Notes: generated by a model not told the origin, from the letters alone. Shown: positions 8,625 through 16,633, numbered from the stretch's first letter. The stretch: 26,860 nt of DNA from Eggerthellaceae bacterium (GCA_017559045.1 JAFYTB010000207.1:1-26860); one strand, 5' to 3'. Numbers and translations are program-made.

Positions 8625-9131
8625 TTACTCCACCTCCCCGCGATAGGAATCGAGAATGCCGGCAACGCGATCTACGGTCATATGACCATAGACGTCACCG
8701 TTGACGATCATGATGGGAGCCAGGCCACATGCACCCACGCAACGATCGGCATCAATGGAGAACTTTCCATCGGACGTAACGGAACCAGCCTTGCAACCAA
8801 GCTGAGCCTCCACCTCGGCGAGCACGTCGGCAGCGCCCTTAACGTAGCAAGCGGTGCCCAAGCACACGCTTACCTTGACCTCGCCCTTCGGGTTGAGGGA
8901 GAAGCGCGAATAGAACGTCGACACGCCATAAATTTCAGCAAGCGGAATATCGAGCTCTTCGGAGATGGTGGCCTGGACCTCTTCGGGCAGATAGCCGTAG
9001 ATGTCTTGAGCCTCGTGAAGGATGGGCATGAGAGGTCCCTGAGTACCCTTGTATCGGGCTATGACCTCACGTAGTTTCTGCTCCTGTTCGGGGGTACCGG
9101 AAAACGGCACGACGGTTCTACAATTTGGCAC
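8625..9131 (-). CDS. hndA: [2Fe-2S] subunit of [FeFe] hydrogenase (HndA/HydC, NuoE-like)
   Basis: A 168-residue thioredoxin-like [2Fe-2S] protein of the NuoE family. The cluster ligands are C90-x4-C95 (VCLGTACYVKG) and C131-x3-C135 (DRCVGACGLAP). The helical N-terminal part with MPILHEAQDIYGYLP and the GVSTFYSRF segment are typical of the family. It shuttles electrons within the hydrogenase complex beside the NuoF-like subunit. The start is a GTG at 9131 with AAGGAGG about 4 bases upstream; no better in-frame start precedes the conserved region. It is the first gene of the hndA-hndC-hndD operon. Its upstream region holds one of the two copies of the 22-bp element shared with the flavoprotein gene. 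Confidence 0.93.
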   Translation of the reverse strand: MPNCRTVVPFSGTPEQEQKLREVIARYKGTQGPLMPILHEAQDIYGYLPEEVQATISEELDIPLAEIYGVSTFYSRFSLNPKGEVKVSVCLGTACYVKGAADVLAEVEAQLGCKAGSVTSDGKFSIDADRCVGACGLAPIMIVNGDVYGHMTVDRVAGILDSYRGEVE

Positions 9132-9391
9132 AGTCCCTCCTTCTCGCTTCGCACGGAAGACAGTCTGGCCAGACGCCGCCTCCGCGCGTTAATCCAGTAT
9201 TTCTCATTCCACAGAATAGCGACTACAACGGCATCCCGCATATAGTCCGCATAGTGCTATTTAGAACAGCTGGAAAACATGCCTCGTATGCCAAGTATTA
9301 CTGGCAAATACTGAGGCCGACAGAACGACAAACGGGCCTGCGACAGATCGACCAAACTAGGCCAATCAAGCAGCACTCCCCCTTGAAAACA
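9132..9391 (-). promoter_or_regulatory. Upstream region of the hydrogenase operon
   Basis: No gene was seen here. It holds the 22-bp element at 9279-9300 and an overlapping inverted repeat, AGTATT (9294-9299) with AATACT (9307-9312). A TAAATA sequence on the minus strand (9263-9258) could be the -10 element, which would place the 22-bp element at about -35 and beyond. No convincing -35 hexamer was found. Confidence 0.45.
9279..9300 (-). promoter_or_regulatory. Shared 22-bp element, copy 1 (hydrogenase)
   Basis: On the plus strand the element starts ATGCCTCGTATG, then CC, then AAGTATTA. It matches copy 2 upstream of the flavoprotein gene at 19 of 22 positions and has the same orientation relative to its gene. 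It lies about 148 bases before the hndA start. The binding factor is unknown. Confidence 0.5.
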
Positions 9392-9428
9392 CGAAGGCGC
9401 GGCAGCCTTTCGGCCAACCGCGCCTTCG
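9392..9428 (-). terminator. Terminator of the flavoprotein gene
   Basis: CGAAGGCGCGG (9392-9402) pairs perfectly with CCGCGCCTTCG (9418-9428), 11 bp, followed on the minus strand by a short TGTTTTC tail. It separates the flavoprotein gene from the hydrogenase operon, so the two are separate transcription units. Confidence 0.7.
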
Positions 9429-9488
9429 AAAACCCGCGTAGCGCGCCCCTAAAGGGGGCTGGGGACGCGCACGCAGCTAGAGGGAAGC

Positions 9489-11198
9489 TTAGTCAAGCTC
9501 ACCAGAAGCGAGCTCCTTGCCCAGGCAGTAGGGCAGGGTGATGCAGCATGCGCCGTAGTTCATACCCTCCATTGCGAAGGTGTAGGTGCCGCTGTAGAAG
9601 TCGCCGATCATAGCGCCAACGTTGAACAGACCGGGGATGGGCTGATCGTCAGCGTCGCAGACGCGCAGATGGACGTCGGTGCGGAGACCGCCGAGGGAGG
9701 TCAGGAAGCCCGGGGTGAAGGAAGCGCCGTAGAACGGACCATCGTTGATGCCGATGAGCTTCTCGGGGACCTTGTAGAAGTCGGTGTCGACGCCAGCAGC
9801 GCACATCTCGTTGTAGCGGTTGCCGGTGTCGATGGTCTCAGCCGGAAGACCGAGCTGGGAGATGATCTCCTCAACAGTGTCAGCCTTGATGATGCCGAAG
9901 CCGTCGGTGTCGTTGTCCCAGCGCTCGATGACTTCCTCAGTGGTGAAGTACTCGCCCTGGATACCGTTGATCTTGCCCCACGGACCACCGTCAGCTGCAC
10001 GGTTGGTGCCCCAGATGCAGTATGCGGTGTTCTTCGGGAGATGCATGAAGGTGGTGCAAGCGAGACCGCCGAGGGTGTCCTCGTTCATGAAGCGCTGGCC
10101 ATTGCAGTCAACGAGAAGACCGGTATGGTTGGTGTAGGGCTGGTCGGCCGGGAGGTTCGGACGGCCAAGCATGATGACGTTGGGAGACTTCTGCCATGCA
10201 GCGCCAACCCAGAGGCCCATCTTGTGGCCCTCGCCCGGCATGAGGCCACCCATCCAGATGCCCTGATCGTAGTTGACCTCGCCGCTGAAGTCGCACATCT
10301 CGAGAGCCTGCGGGCAGTAGCGGGTCATCATGTCCTTGTCGTGAGAGAAGTCGCCGCAAGCCAGGACAACAGCCTTGGTGCCGACATACTTCTTGTAGGT
10401 GCCATCAGCGGTGGAAGCAACGACAGCGGTTACGCGACCAGTGTTGTTGTCCTCGCGGATGAGCTGCTCACCCTTGGTAGACCAGAAGATCTCAACGCCC
10501 AGGTCCTCAGCGAGGTAACGAGCGAGCTCGTTAGCGATGTAACCCTCGCCAGTACCAACAGCGCCGTTGAGCTCAGCGTCATCAACATAGAATGCATGAG
10601 CGGCCGGCGGGGTGTACATCGGGTCGCCGGGCTTATAGACCGGGCCGGACTCGATAGTGGTCTTGATGCCAGCGTTAGCAGCGATGTCGATGATCCAGTT
10701 GATGGCTTCCTCGGAGTTGTTGTAGAACTTGTACCACAGGGAAGGCAGGATGTTGCCGCCGTTAGCTGCGTACTGCATGCGATAGAACCAGGTGGGATCC
10801 ATGCGCGGAAGACCGAGCTCCTCCATAACCTTGGAGTAGACACCGTTGTTGGAGCCACCACGGCTAACCGGGATGGTGGAAGCGGTGACGATCTTAACGG
10901 ACAGGCCGTTCTCAGCGCAGGAAGCAGCGGTGACCATACCGGACATACCGCAGCCGACGACGATAACGTCAGCCTCGATGGTCTCAGCGATTGCGTCCTC
11001 AGCGATCGGCTCGGGAGCGATCTCGAATGCCCACTTCTGATCAGCAGCGTTCAGAGCCTCAGCGGGCTCAGCAGCTGCGTTCTCAGCAGGAGCATCGGAA
11101 CCGGAAGAGCATGCAGCCAGAGCGCCAGTTGCGGCGACAGCGGCAGCGGAAATGCCCATACCCTTGAGGAAAGTACGACGATCAAGTTGCTTAGTCAT
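9489..11198 (-). CDS. Tat-exported FAD-dependent fumarate reductase-like flavoprotein (lipoprotein)
   Basis: A 569-residue FAD-binding-2 family reductase of the flavocytochrome c/fumarate/urocanate reductase type. The N-terminus is a twin-arginine signal, DRRTFLKG (R7, R8), and the hydrophobic part ends in LAAC with Cys30, so the mature protein is probably lipid-anchored outside the membrane. A Ser/Ala/Glu-rich linker follows. The FAD fold starts at ADVIVVGCGMSGM (GxGxxG, 82-87); SRGGSNNG and the C-terminal GGLRTD...PIPGLFNVGAMIGDFYSGTY segment are the other FAD contacts. There are no haem CxxCH motifs, so an electron donor must come from elsewhere. The substrate is not predictable: this family is greatly expanded in Eggerthellaceae. 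ATG 11198 has GGAGG 8 bases upstream; ATG 11213 overlaps that site and is unlikely. It is a single-gene unit between two terminators. Confidence 0.92.
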   Translation of the reverse strand: MTKQLDRRTFLKGMGISAAAVAATGALAACSSGSDAPAENAAAEPAEALNAADQKWAFEIAPEPIAEDAIAETIEADVIVVGCGMSGMVTAASCAENGLSVKIVTASTIPVSRGGSNNGVYSKVMEELGLPRMDPTWFYRMQYAANGGNILPSLWYKFYNNSEEAINWIIDIAANAGIKTTIESGPVYKPGDPMYTPPAAHAFYVDDAELNGAVGTGEGYIANELARYLAEDLGVEIFWSTKGEQLIREDNNTGRVTAVVASTADGTYKKYVGTKAVVLACGDFSHDKDMMTRYCPQALEMCDFSGEVNYDQGIWMGGLMPGEGHKMGLWVGAAWQKSPNVIMLGRPNLPADQPYTNHTGLLVDCNGQRFMNEDTLGGLACTTFMHLPKNTAYCIWGTNRAADGGPWGKINGIQGEYFTTEEVIERWDNDTDGFGIIKADTVEEIISQLGLPAETIDTGNRYNEMCAAGVDTDFYKVPEKLIGINDGPFYGASFTPGFLTSLGGLRTDVHLRVCDADDQPIPGLFNVGAMIGDFYSGTYTFAMEGMNYGACCITLPYCLGKELASGELD

Positions 11199-11265
11199 GG
11201 ATTCTCCCTCCATATAAGACGTACGACGCAGACATCCCTCTCATGTCTGGTCGATGAACGGCTGA

Positions 11266-11294
11266 ATAGTATCACCGCCCTGTTGCAGATGCCT
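11266..11294 (-). promoter_or_regulatory. Candidate extended -10 promoter of the flavoprotein gene
   Basis: On the minus strand TGATACTAT provides an extended -10 (TACTAT at 11271-11266). The hexamer 17 bases upstream, AGGCAT (11294-11289), is a poor -35 and forms the edge of the 22-bp element. That arrangement fits an activator-dependent promoter. Confidence 0.4.
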
Positions 11295-11310
11295 CGTATG
11301 AAAAGTATGA
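11289..11310 (-). promoter_or_regulatory. Shared 22-bp element, copy 2 (flavoprotein)
   Basis: On the plus strand it starts ATGCCTCGTATG, then AA, then AAGTATGA. It differs from copy 1 at three positions only (two in the centre, one near the end). It would sit at roughly -35 to -57 relative to the predicted start of transcription and 91 bases before the start codon. Confidence 0.5.
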
Positions 11311-11368
11311 AAACCCAGATCAGGTCAGACTGAGAAAAATGATGCCTCGAATCAGACCTCAAACCCTA

Positions 11369-11393
11369 TTGCACGAGAAGTTGGTGAGTGCAA
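11369..11393. promoter_or_regulatory. Palindrome TTGCAC-N13-GTGCAA, possible operator
   Basis: Six-base arms 11369-11374 and 11388-11393 are perfectly inverted. They lie upstream of the candidate promoter of the flavoprotein gene. No regulator is assigned. Confidence 0.3.
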
Positions 11394-11489
11394 CAGCGGA
11401 ATTATCTTCCGCAAATGCCCCAAGCGCCTGACCAGCGCCGATTGAACGCCGATTCGCCTTGGCCTGCTCGAGCTCACGGCAAATAAAAA

Positions 11490-11523
11490 AAGCGCCCAAC
11501 CCGAGATGCCGAGTTGGGCGCTT
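11490..11523 (-). terminator. Terminator after the first OYE-type reductase gene
   Basis: An 11-bp perfect stem (11490-11500 with 11513-11523; core AGCGCCCAAC/GTTGGGCGCT) is followed on the minus strand by TTTTTATTT. It is a textbook Rho-independent terminator 13 bases after the stop codon. Confidence 0.88.
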
Positions 11524-11535
11524 CGCTTGTGGTTA

Positions 11536-13491
11536 TTACACCAGGCAAGCCATCGTGTAGGCCTTGAAGTTAGCCTGCTTGATGTTGCCGATCTTGTTGC
11601 AGTCGCCCACCACGAAGGTATCGATGGTAATACCGGAGAGCTCCTCGACAATAGCCGTACGCGGCCTCATGCCAAACGCGTCGACAACGTAGTCAGCCTC
11701 GATGAACTCCTCAGCACCCTCGGCATTGATGACGCGGACGCCGCCCTCTTCGATAGCGGCAACACGGCGATCGCCGAGCAGCTCGACGTTGTGATCGCCC
11801 ATGAGCATGTACAGCATGTTGCGAGTAATGCCAGCGAGACCGGTGGCGAACTTGTCGTCCGGAATCATATCGACAACCTTAACCTCGCAGCCGTCCATTG
11901 CCAGACCGAGCGCGCACTCACAGCCGGAGACGCCGCCGCCACAAACGACAACCTTGCCCGTCGGGACAACGCGACCGCAGTCAACGTCCAGAACGCCGGC
12001 GACATTAGCAGCATCGAGACCAGGGATCGGCAGCTTAACGGGGTCGGAGCCGACAGCGATGAAGATAGCATCGGGATTCTCGGCCTCAACCAGCTCGCGA
12101 GTAGCCTCAACGCCCAGGCGGATATCAGCGCCGCAGTTCATCGTGGAGTGGATGCTCCACTTGACATACTTGCGCAGGTCGTCCTTGAAGGGCAGGTTGC
12201 AGATGCTCGGCATGATACCGCCAAGGGATTCCTCACGCTCGAACAGCACGACATCGTGGCCACGCTCGACCAACGTGCGGGTTGCCTGCATACCAGCGGT
12301 ACCGCCGCCCACGACGACGACCTTCTTCTTCACGGGAGCAATGCCAGGCTCGTCGTACGGAGCGATCATGCCCATACCGGGGTTAACGGCGCAGCGGATG
12401 TGGCTGCCGAAGGTCTCAGCACAGCCCCAGCAACGCATGCAAGGACGGACGTCCTCATCGCGACCAAGCAGATTCTTGCGAATGAGCTGCGGGTCAGCGA
12501 TAAGCGCGCGAGCGATAACGCCGATGTCAGCACTGCCAGACTCGATGATATCGTCGATCATCTGGACAGAGTCGATGCCACCAACGACGGAGACGGGGAT
12601 GGTGATCTCGGGGCAATCCTTAACCTGCTTTGCCAGCGGAACGTTCATGCCGCGCGGCTGATAGTACGGAGGCATGGTGTAGAAGGAAGCACGCCAGTCA
12701 ACAACGAGACCTGCGGAAATGTGAACCAGGTCGATGTACTGCTGAGCAACCTTAACGAACTCAACGACCTCGTCGATCGTCATGCCGCCCTTGACCATTT
12801 CGTCGCCAGAGATGCGCATCTCGATAGCGGTGTCAGGACCAATGGCCTCGCGAACAGCAGCCAGAAGCTCGAGCGGGAAGCGGAAGCGCTTCTCCATGGT
12901 TCCACCGTACTCGTCATCACGCAGGTTGGTGAGCGGGCTCAGGAACTGAGCAAGCAGGTTGCCGTGCGCAGCATGGATCATGACCATGTCGAAGTTGCAA
13001 CGCTTAGCACGCAGGCAGCAGTCAACGTACTTGGCGATGACGTCGTCGATGTCGGCCTTGTCCATGACCTTGATGTTCTGCATCTGGCCAGGGATCGGAA
13101 CGTTCGACGGAGCGAGTGCATAGTCCTTGGAGATGAGCTTCGGATCAGCACCGCGGCCAGCATGGACCAGCTCGATGGAGATCTTTGCATCATGCATATG
13201 AGCGGCCTCGGTAAGGCGAACCAGACTGCAGCAGACCTTGTCGGTAGTGATGTCGATCTCGGAGTCGTAGTCGATGCCGGTCTCGCGATCGACGGGCGTT
13301 GCATAAACGGTCAGCAGACCGACGCCGGTACGAGCCTGACGCTCGACGTAGCGAATGAACTCATCGGTCGGCTCACCGAGCTCATTGACCATGTTGATCG
13401 CATGCGGAGCGAACTGCACGCGATTCTTCAGGGTGATGGGGCCCACCTTAATGGGCTTCATTGCATGCTTGAACTGCTTAATTGCAGCCAT
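11536..13491 (-). CDS. OYE-type FMN/FeS/FAD reductase (2,4-dienoyl-CoA reductase/BaiCD-like), copy 1
   Basis: A 651-residue reductase with the architecture of bacterial 2,4-dienoyl-CoA reductase, trimethylamine dehydrogenase, BaiCD/BaiH and daidzein reductase. The N-terminal TIM barrel binds FMN and carries HAAHGNLLAQFLSPLTN followed by DDEYGGTMEKRFRFP. The [4Fe-4S] motif is CMRCWGC...C (C-x2-C-x2-C-x9-C, TMADH-like). Two dinucleotide folds follow: KVVVVGGGTAGMQA for FAD and GKVVVCGGGVSGCECA for NAD(P)H. It would reduce an activated C=C bond with NAD(P)H in the cytoplasm; the substrate is unknown. ATG 13491 has AAGGAGG just upstream and gives the same length as the downstream-numbered paralogue; the frame is open to 13575 but that stretch is repeat sequence. 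It is the last gene after SDR and OYE copy 2. Confidence 0.92.
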   Translation of the reverse strand: MAAIKQFKHAMKPIKVGPITLKNRVQFAPHAINMVNELGEPTDEFIRYVERQARTGVGLLTVYATPVDRETGIDYDSEIDITTDKVCCSLVRLTEAAHMHDAKISIELVHAGRGADPKLISKDYALAPSNVPIPGQMQNIKVMDKADIDDVIAKYVDCCLRAKRCNFDMVMIHAAHGNLLAQFLSPLTNLRDDEYGGTMEKRFRFPLELLAAVREAIGPDTAIEMRISGDEMVKGGMTIDEVVEFVKVAQQYIDLVHISAGLVVDWRASFYTMPPYYQPRGMNVPLAKQVKDCPEITIPVSVVGGIDSVQMIDDIIESGSADIGVIARALIADPQLIRKNLLGRDEDVRPCMRCWGCAETFGSHIRCAVNPGMGMIAPYDEPGIAPVKKKVVVVGGGTAGMQATRTLVERGHDVVLFEREESLGGIMPSICNLPFKDDLRKYVKWSIHSTMNCGADIRLGVEATRELVEAENPDAIFIAVGSDPVKLPIPGLDAANVAGVLDVDCGRVVPTGKVVVCGGGVSGCECALGLAMDGCEVKVVDMIPDDKFATGLAGITRNMLYMLMGDHNVELLGDRRVAAIEEGGVRVINAEGAEEFIEADYVVDAFGMRPRTAIVEELSGITIDTFVVGDCNKIGNIKQANFKAYTMACLV

Positions 13492-13510
13492 TTCTCCTCC
13501 TTCGTATGAC

Positions 13511-13600
13511 GTGTGACAGATAAGGGACGGAGGTTTAAGTGTCACATTCTCGCCGGTTATTAAGAAATGTGTCACTTAACTCCGTCCCTTAAGTGACACA
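13511..13600. repeat. REP/MITE-like palindromic element between the two OYE genes
   Basis: GTGTCACTTAA (13569-13579) and TTAAGTGACAC (13589-13599) form a perfect 11-bp inverted repeat around CTCCGTCCC. A larger imperfect hairpin pairs AAGGGACGGAGG...CACATT (13522-13548) with AATGTG...CCGTCCCTT (13566-13590). GTGTGACA at 13511 adds an outer partial arm. Elements with the same GTGTCACTT and GGGACGG signatures are, from memory, small dispersed intergenic repeats in many bacteria. It lies in the 123-base gap, so it may also act as an mRNA stability or processing hairpin. Confidence 0.75.
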
Positions 13601-13614
13601 CTCGTTATTTCTTC

Positions 13615-15570
13615 TTACAGCTCAACCGCCACGTTAAATGCATCCTGGTTGGCGGCGAAGATGTTGCCGGTAGCACGGGCATCGCCAACAATGGTTACCT
13701 CGGGCATCATCTCGCGGAAAGCGTTGATAACCTCGCGGTTCGGACGCAGACCACAAGCCAGAACGACCGTATCAGCCTCGAGAACGCCCTCGACGCCATT
13801 GCGTGCGTAGGTAACGGTGTTAGCGCCGATTTCCTTAACGGAAGATTCGTCGATCAGGCGAACGTCATAGCGATCGCGCAGCTCAATCAGACCACTGCGC
13901 AGCTCGTTCATAACCTCACGCCACAGCTTGTCCTCGGGGAACATATCGATGAGCGAAACCTCATGGCCCTCATAAGCAAGCTGAATGCCGCACTCGAGTG
14001 CCGAAATGCCAGCACCGATGATGACGACCTTCTTGCCAACGGGCTTCTGCTTCAGATCCGCCTCGGTAACCGTAATGACATGGTCGCCACGGACGCCGGG
14101 GATCGGCGGAATCACAAACTCGCCACCACAGGCAACGATTACTTCGTCGGGATTTTCGGCCATGACCACTTCGGGCGTAGCCTCGACACTCAAGCGAATG
14201 TCAGCGCCGCAGTTCATAGTCTCGCGAATATCCCACTCGAGATAACGTGCATGGTGGTCGTTCTTGCAGAAGAGCACGGATGCTTCCTTCAGGCGACCGC
14301 CCAGCCTCTCCTCGCGCTCGAACAAGACAACGTCATGACCCCTCTTGCGAGCCGTCTGAGCAGCCATCATGCCAGCAGGACCGCCGCCAACGATGACGAC
14401 CTTCTTCTTGTCCTCAGCCTTCTGGATGGTGCGGTAGTACAGTTCGCGACCAAGCTGCGGGTTAACGGAGCAGCGCACACCGCCGCCCTTTGCGGGACGG
14501 GAAGCGCACTCGATGCAGCGCAGGCACGGACGAATGGTGTCCGCCTTGCCGCGGTATGCCTTGTTGACGAAGTCCATGTCGGCAAGAATGTTGCGCGCCA
14601 TGGCGACGATGTCGGCCTTGCCTTCGGCGAGAATACGCTCAGCAGTCTCAATGTCGGGAATGTTGCCAACGCAAGTAACAGGAATATCAAGCTGCTCGTG
14701 TACGATGGCCGTACGCGGAATGTTCAGGCAGCGCTCCTGCGGATAACCAGGCATCATGTACTTCACGTACACCGGATCGAAGATCCAACCGCCCGACAGA
14801 TGGGCGTCGTCAATATAAGGCGAAGCAGCCTTCAAGAACGTAATGACGTCCTCAAGCGTCGTTCCGCCCTCGACATACTCGTTCTGGCTGATACGGAAAT
14901 CGATGGCCATCTTGTCGCCAACCGCCTCACGCACTGCCTTGACCAGCTTGAGCGGGAAGCGCATGCGGTTCTCGAAGGAACCGCCGTACTCATCGGTACG
15001 CTGATTGGTCAGCGGAGAGAAGAACGCACTGACCAAATTGCCATGGGCGCCATGAATGAGCACCATATCGAAGCCCGCATCGCGCAAACGCACAGCAGCC
15101 TTGCAGAACAGATCGATGACCTCGTCCATCTGCTCTTCGTTGATCTCCTCGAACAGATCGGGATCCATGTCAGGGGCAAGCCACGGCACCCACGCCTTAC
15201 GACCCTTAAGAGCGAGAGGCTGGGCAATACGGCCTGCATGCAAGATCTCGCAGGAAATAGCGGCGCCGTAGCGATGCACCTCTTCGACGAGGCGATGCAG
15301 TCCGGGGATATCCTCGTCACGGCATACCGAAAGGCAACCGAAGAAGTCACGAGCACGTCCGTGATCAACCGGGGATGCACCAATGGTCACCATGCCGACA
15401 CCGGAACGCGCCTGTGCGCCGAGGAACTGAACCAGAGCCTCAGTAACCTGGCCATCGACAACACCCGCATGACCCGAAACCACCGGCGAGAAGACGAGAC
15501 GATTCTTCAACTCAAGGTTGCGGATCTTAATAGGTGTGAAGATGTGCGGATAATCGTTGAAGCTGGGCAT
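13615..15570 (-). CDS. OYE-type FMN/FeS/FAD reductase (2,4-dienoyl-CoA reductase/BaiH-like), copy 2
   Basis: A 651-residue paralogue of the reductase at 11536-13491, with the same length and domain order but clearly diverged. The FMN barrel carries HGAHGNLVSAFFSPLTNQRTDEYGG and ENRMRFP. The FeS motif is CLRCIEC...C (C-x2-C-x2-C-x11-C). FAD and NAD(P)H folds begin at KKVVIVGGGPAGMMA and KKVVIIGAGISALECG. The divergence between the two copies, most visible around the putative substrate side (GGWIFDPVYVKYMMPGYP here versus SAGLVVDWRASFYTMPPYY in copy 1), suggests two different substrates rather than redundancy. ATG 15570 has AAGGAGGG 5 bases upstream. It starts 9 bases after the SDR stop codon, so the two are certainly in one operon. 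Confidence 0.93.
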   Translation of the reverse strand: MPSFNDYPHIFTPIKIRNLELKNRLVFSPVVSGHAGVVDGQVTEALVQFLGAQARSGVGMVTIGASPVDHGRARDFFGCLSVCRDEDIPGLHRLVEEVHRYGAAISCEILHAGRIAQPLALKGRKAWVPWLAPDMDPDLFEEINEEQMDEVIDLFCKAAVRLRDAGFDMVLIHGAHGNLVSAFFSPLTNQRTDEYGGSFENRMRFPLKLVKAVREAVGDKMAIDFRISQNEYVEGGTTLEDVITFLKAASPYIDDAHLSGGWIFDPVYVKYMMPGYPQERCLNIPRTAIVHEQLDIPVTCVGNIPDIETAERILAEGKADIVAMARNILADMDFVNKAYRGKADTIRPCLRCIECASRPAKGGGVRCSVNPQLGRELYYRTIQKAEDKKKVVIVGGGPAGMMAAQTARKRGHDVVLFEREERLGGRLKEASVLFCKNDHHARYLEWDIRETMNCGADIRLSVEATPEVVMAENPDEVIVACGGEFVIPPIPGVRGDHVITVTEADLKQKPVGKKVVIIGAGISALECGIQLAYEGHEVSLIDMFPEDKLWREVMNELRSGLIELRDRYDVRLIDESSVKEIGANTVTYARNGVEGVLEADTVVLACGLRPNREVINAFREMMPEVTIVGDARATGNIFAANQDAFNVAVEL

Positions 15571-15579
15571 ATGCCCTCC

Positions 15580-16398
15580 TTAGAAAGTCAAGCCAACGAC
15601 CATGGTGCCGCCGTCGTGGTTTGCGACGACGCCCGTGATCTGGGCTGCAGCGGGAGAAGCGAGGAACACTGCCAGTGCGCCAACCTCGATAGGCTCACCG
15701 AAGCGGTGCATGGGCATGGTTTCGTCGATGAAGTTGGTGATCGACGGAGGCAGACCGGCGTCGAGATCTGAATGGGTAGGACCAGGTGCGATAACGTTAA
15801 CGCGAATACCGTAGTCGCCCATGACGATGCACAGATGGCGAGTCAGATGATCAAGCGCAGCCTTGGAAGCGTTGTAGGACGGCATCGGATGAGCGCGAGG
15901 ATCGCCAATTGCCTGACCGCCGATGGAGGAAATGTTGATGATGCTACCACCACGACGCTCGTCCATCATCCACTGGCCAAACACCTGGATCATTGCAGCC
16001 ACACCGTCGAGGTTGACGTTCATGACGCGCTTGAACTCTTCCATGCGGTCATCGTTGAAGACGGTCTTCTTGCCGTCGATGCCGGCATTGTTGATGAGAA
16101 CGTCAATGTGATCGAACTTTTCAGCAACAGCTTCCTTCGCAGCAAGGATATCGTCGAAGTTGCCTACGTCGCACTTCACGGCAAAAGCCTGAACGCCCAG
16201 CTCGGAAAGCTCGGCAGCAGCCTTCTTGCCCGATTCCTCATTGCGACACAAGATGGCGACGTTAGCGCCACACTCAGCAAATGCCTGAGCCATACCGCGG
16301 CCAAGACCGCGATTGCCGCCCGTGATGACGACGTTGTACCCCTCGACGGAAAATGCGTTCTTCATGCTGGTGATGGGATCAACCTTCACAAACTCCAT
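15580..16398 (-). CDS. Short-chain dehydrogenase/reductase (SDR)
   Basis: A 272-residue classical SDR acting on an alcohol/ketone pair with NAD(P)(H). The cofactor motif is TGGNRGLGRG near residue 26, followed by NNAG (about 107-110), the catalytic Ser in INISSIGG, and YNASK (catalytic Tyr and Lys). The C-terminal GVVANHDGGTMVVGLTF matches the family's usual end. The N-terminal extension of about 15 residues before the fold is slightly longer than typical. ATG 16398 has GGAGG 6 bases upstream. It is first in an operon with two OYE-type reductases, so it probably handles a carbonyl or hydroxyl on the same substrate whose C=C bonds those enzymes reduce. The same family pairing occurs in equol (DDR with DZR) and bile-acid (BaiA with BaiCD/H) pathways; orthology is not claimed. 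Confidence 0.93.
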   Translation of the reverse strand: MEFVKVDPITSMKNAFSVEGYNVVITGGNRGLGRGMAQAFAECGANVAILCRNEESGKKAAAELSELGVQAFAVKCDVGNFDDILAAKEAVAEKFDHIDVLINNAGIDGKKTVFNDDRMEEFKRVMNVNLDGVAAMIQVFGQWMMDERRGGSIINISSIGGQAIGDPRAHPMPSYNASKAALDHLTRHLCIVMGDYGIRVNVIAPGPTHSDLDAGLPPSITNFIDETMPMHRFGEPIEVGALAVFLASPAAAQITGVVANHDGGTMVVGLTF

Positions 16399-16633
16399 GA
16401 TTTCCCTCCTCGTTGTTTGCCGTCTAGCCTATTTGCAAGCGCAGCCGCGCTCGACAAAGACGAAATGAACGATCTGGATACTGGCGCATGGAAGCTGAAC
16501 GGGGAGCTGGGATGTCGTTCCGCAGCTGTCGCTACCTACTCAAAAGCTGTCGCCAATTAACTCAAACGACGAGGACAAGCGACACCTTCCTCGTCCAGCT
16601 TCCACGCAAGTAAATCAAAATGCGAAAAGCAAA
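16399..16633 (-). promoter_or_regulatory. Upstream region of the SDR-OYE operon
   Basis: No gene is supported. AGCTGTCGC occurs twice as a direct repeat (16524-16532 and 16545-16553, 21 bases apart), with a further TGTCG at 16513 and an inverted GCGACA at 16579-16584. An 8-bp inverted repeat, GACGAGGA (16568-16575) with TCCTCGTC (16588-16595), encloses the last. These could be operators for the operon. No clear -10/-35 pair was found. Confidence 0.4.

Larger units (their letters stand above)
11199..11489 (-). promoter_or_regulatory. Upstream region of the flavoprotein gene
   Basis: No gene was seen. It contains the second 22-bp element (11289-11310), a further GATGCCTCG (11341-11349) repeating the start of that element (also at 11288-11296), an inverted repeat AGACAT/ATGTCT (11230-11248) in the likely leader, and a separate palindrome TTGCAC (11369-11374) / GTGCAA (11388-11393). 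This is dense for a single-gene promoter and suggests regulated expression. Confidence 0.5.

Noticed and set aside
4932..9074. A 1380-codon plus-strand open frame across the hydrogenase operon
   Set aside because: It lies antisense to three genes with complete cofactor motifs; its translation is low-complexity (Ala, Arg, His, Asn, Thr rich) with no domain. It is a product of codon bias in the real genes.
13492..13575. N-terminal extension of OYE copy 1 to 13575
   Set aside because: The added codons are made of the palindromic repeat and lack a ribosome site; the ATG at 13491 has AAGGAGG and gives the same length as the paralogue.
13513..13605. A CRISPR repeat or attachment site
   Set aside because: The repeats are inverted rather than regularly spaced direct repeats, and no cas, integrase or tRNA gene is present.
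16439..16560. A possible C-terminal gene remnant (plus strand, ending TAA at 16558-16560)
   Set aside because: The translation is not recognisable and the frame simply continues the antisense of the SDR gene; regulatory repeats explain the stretch at least as well.
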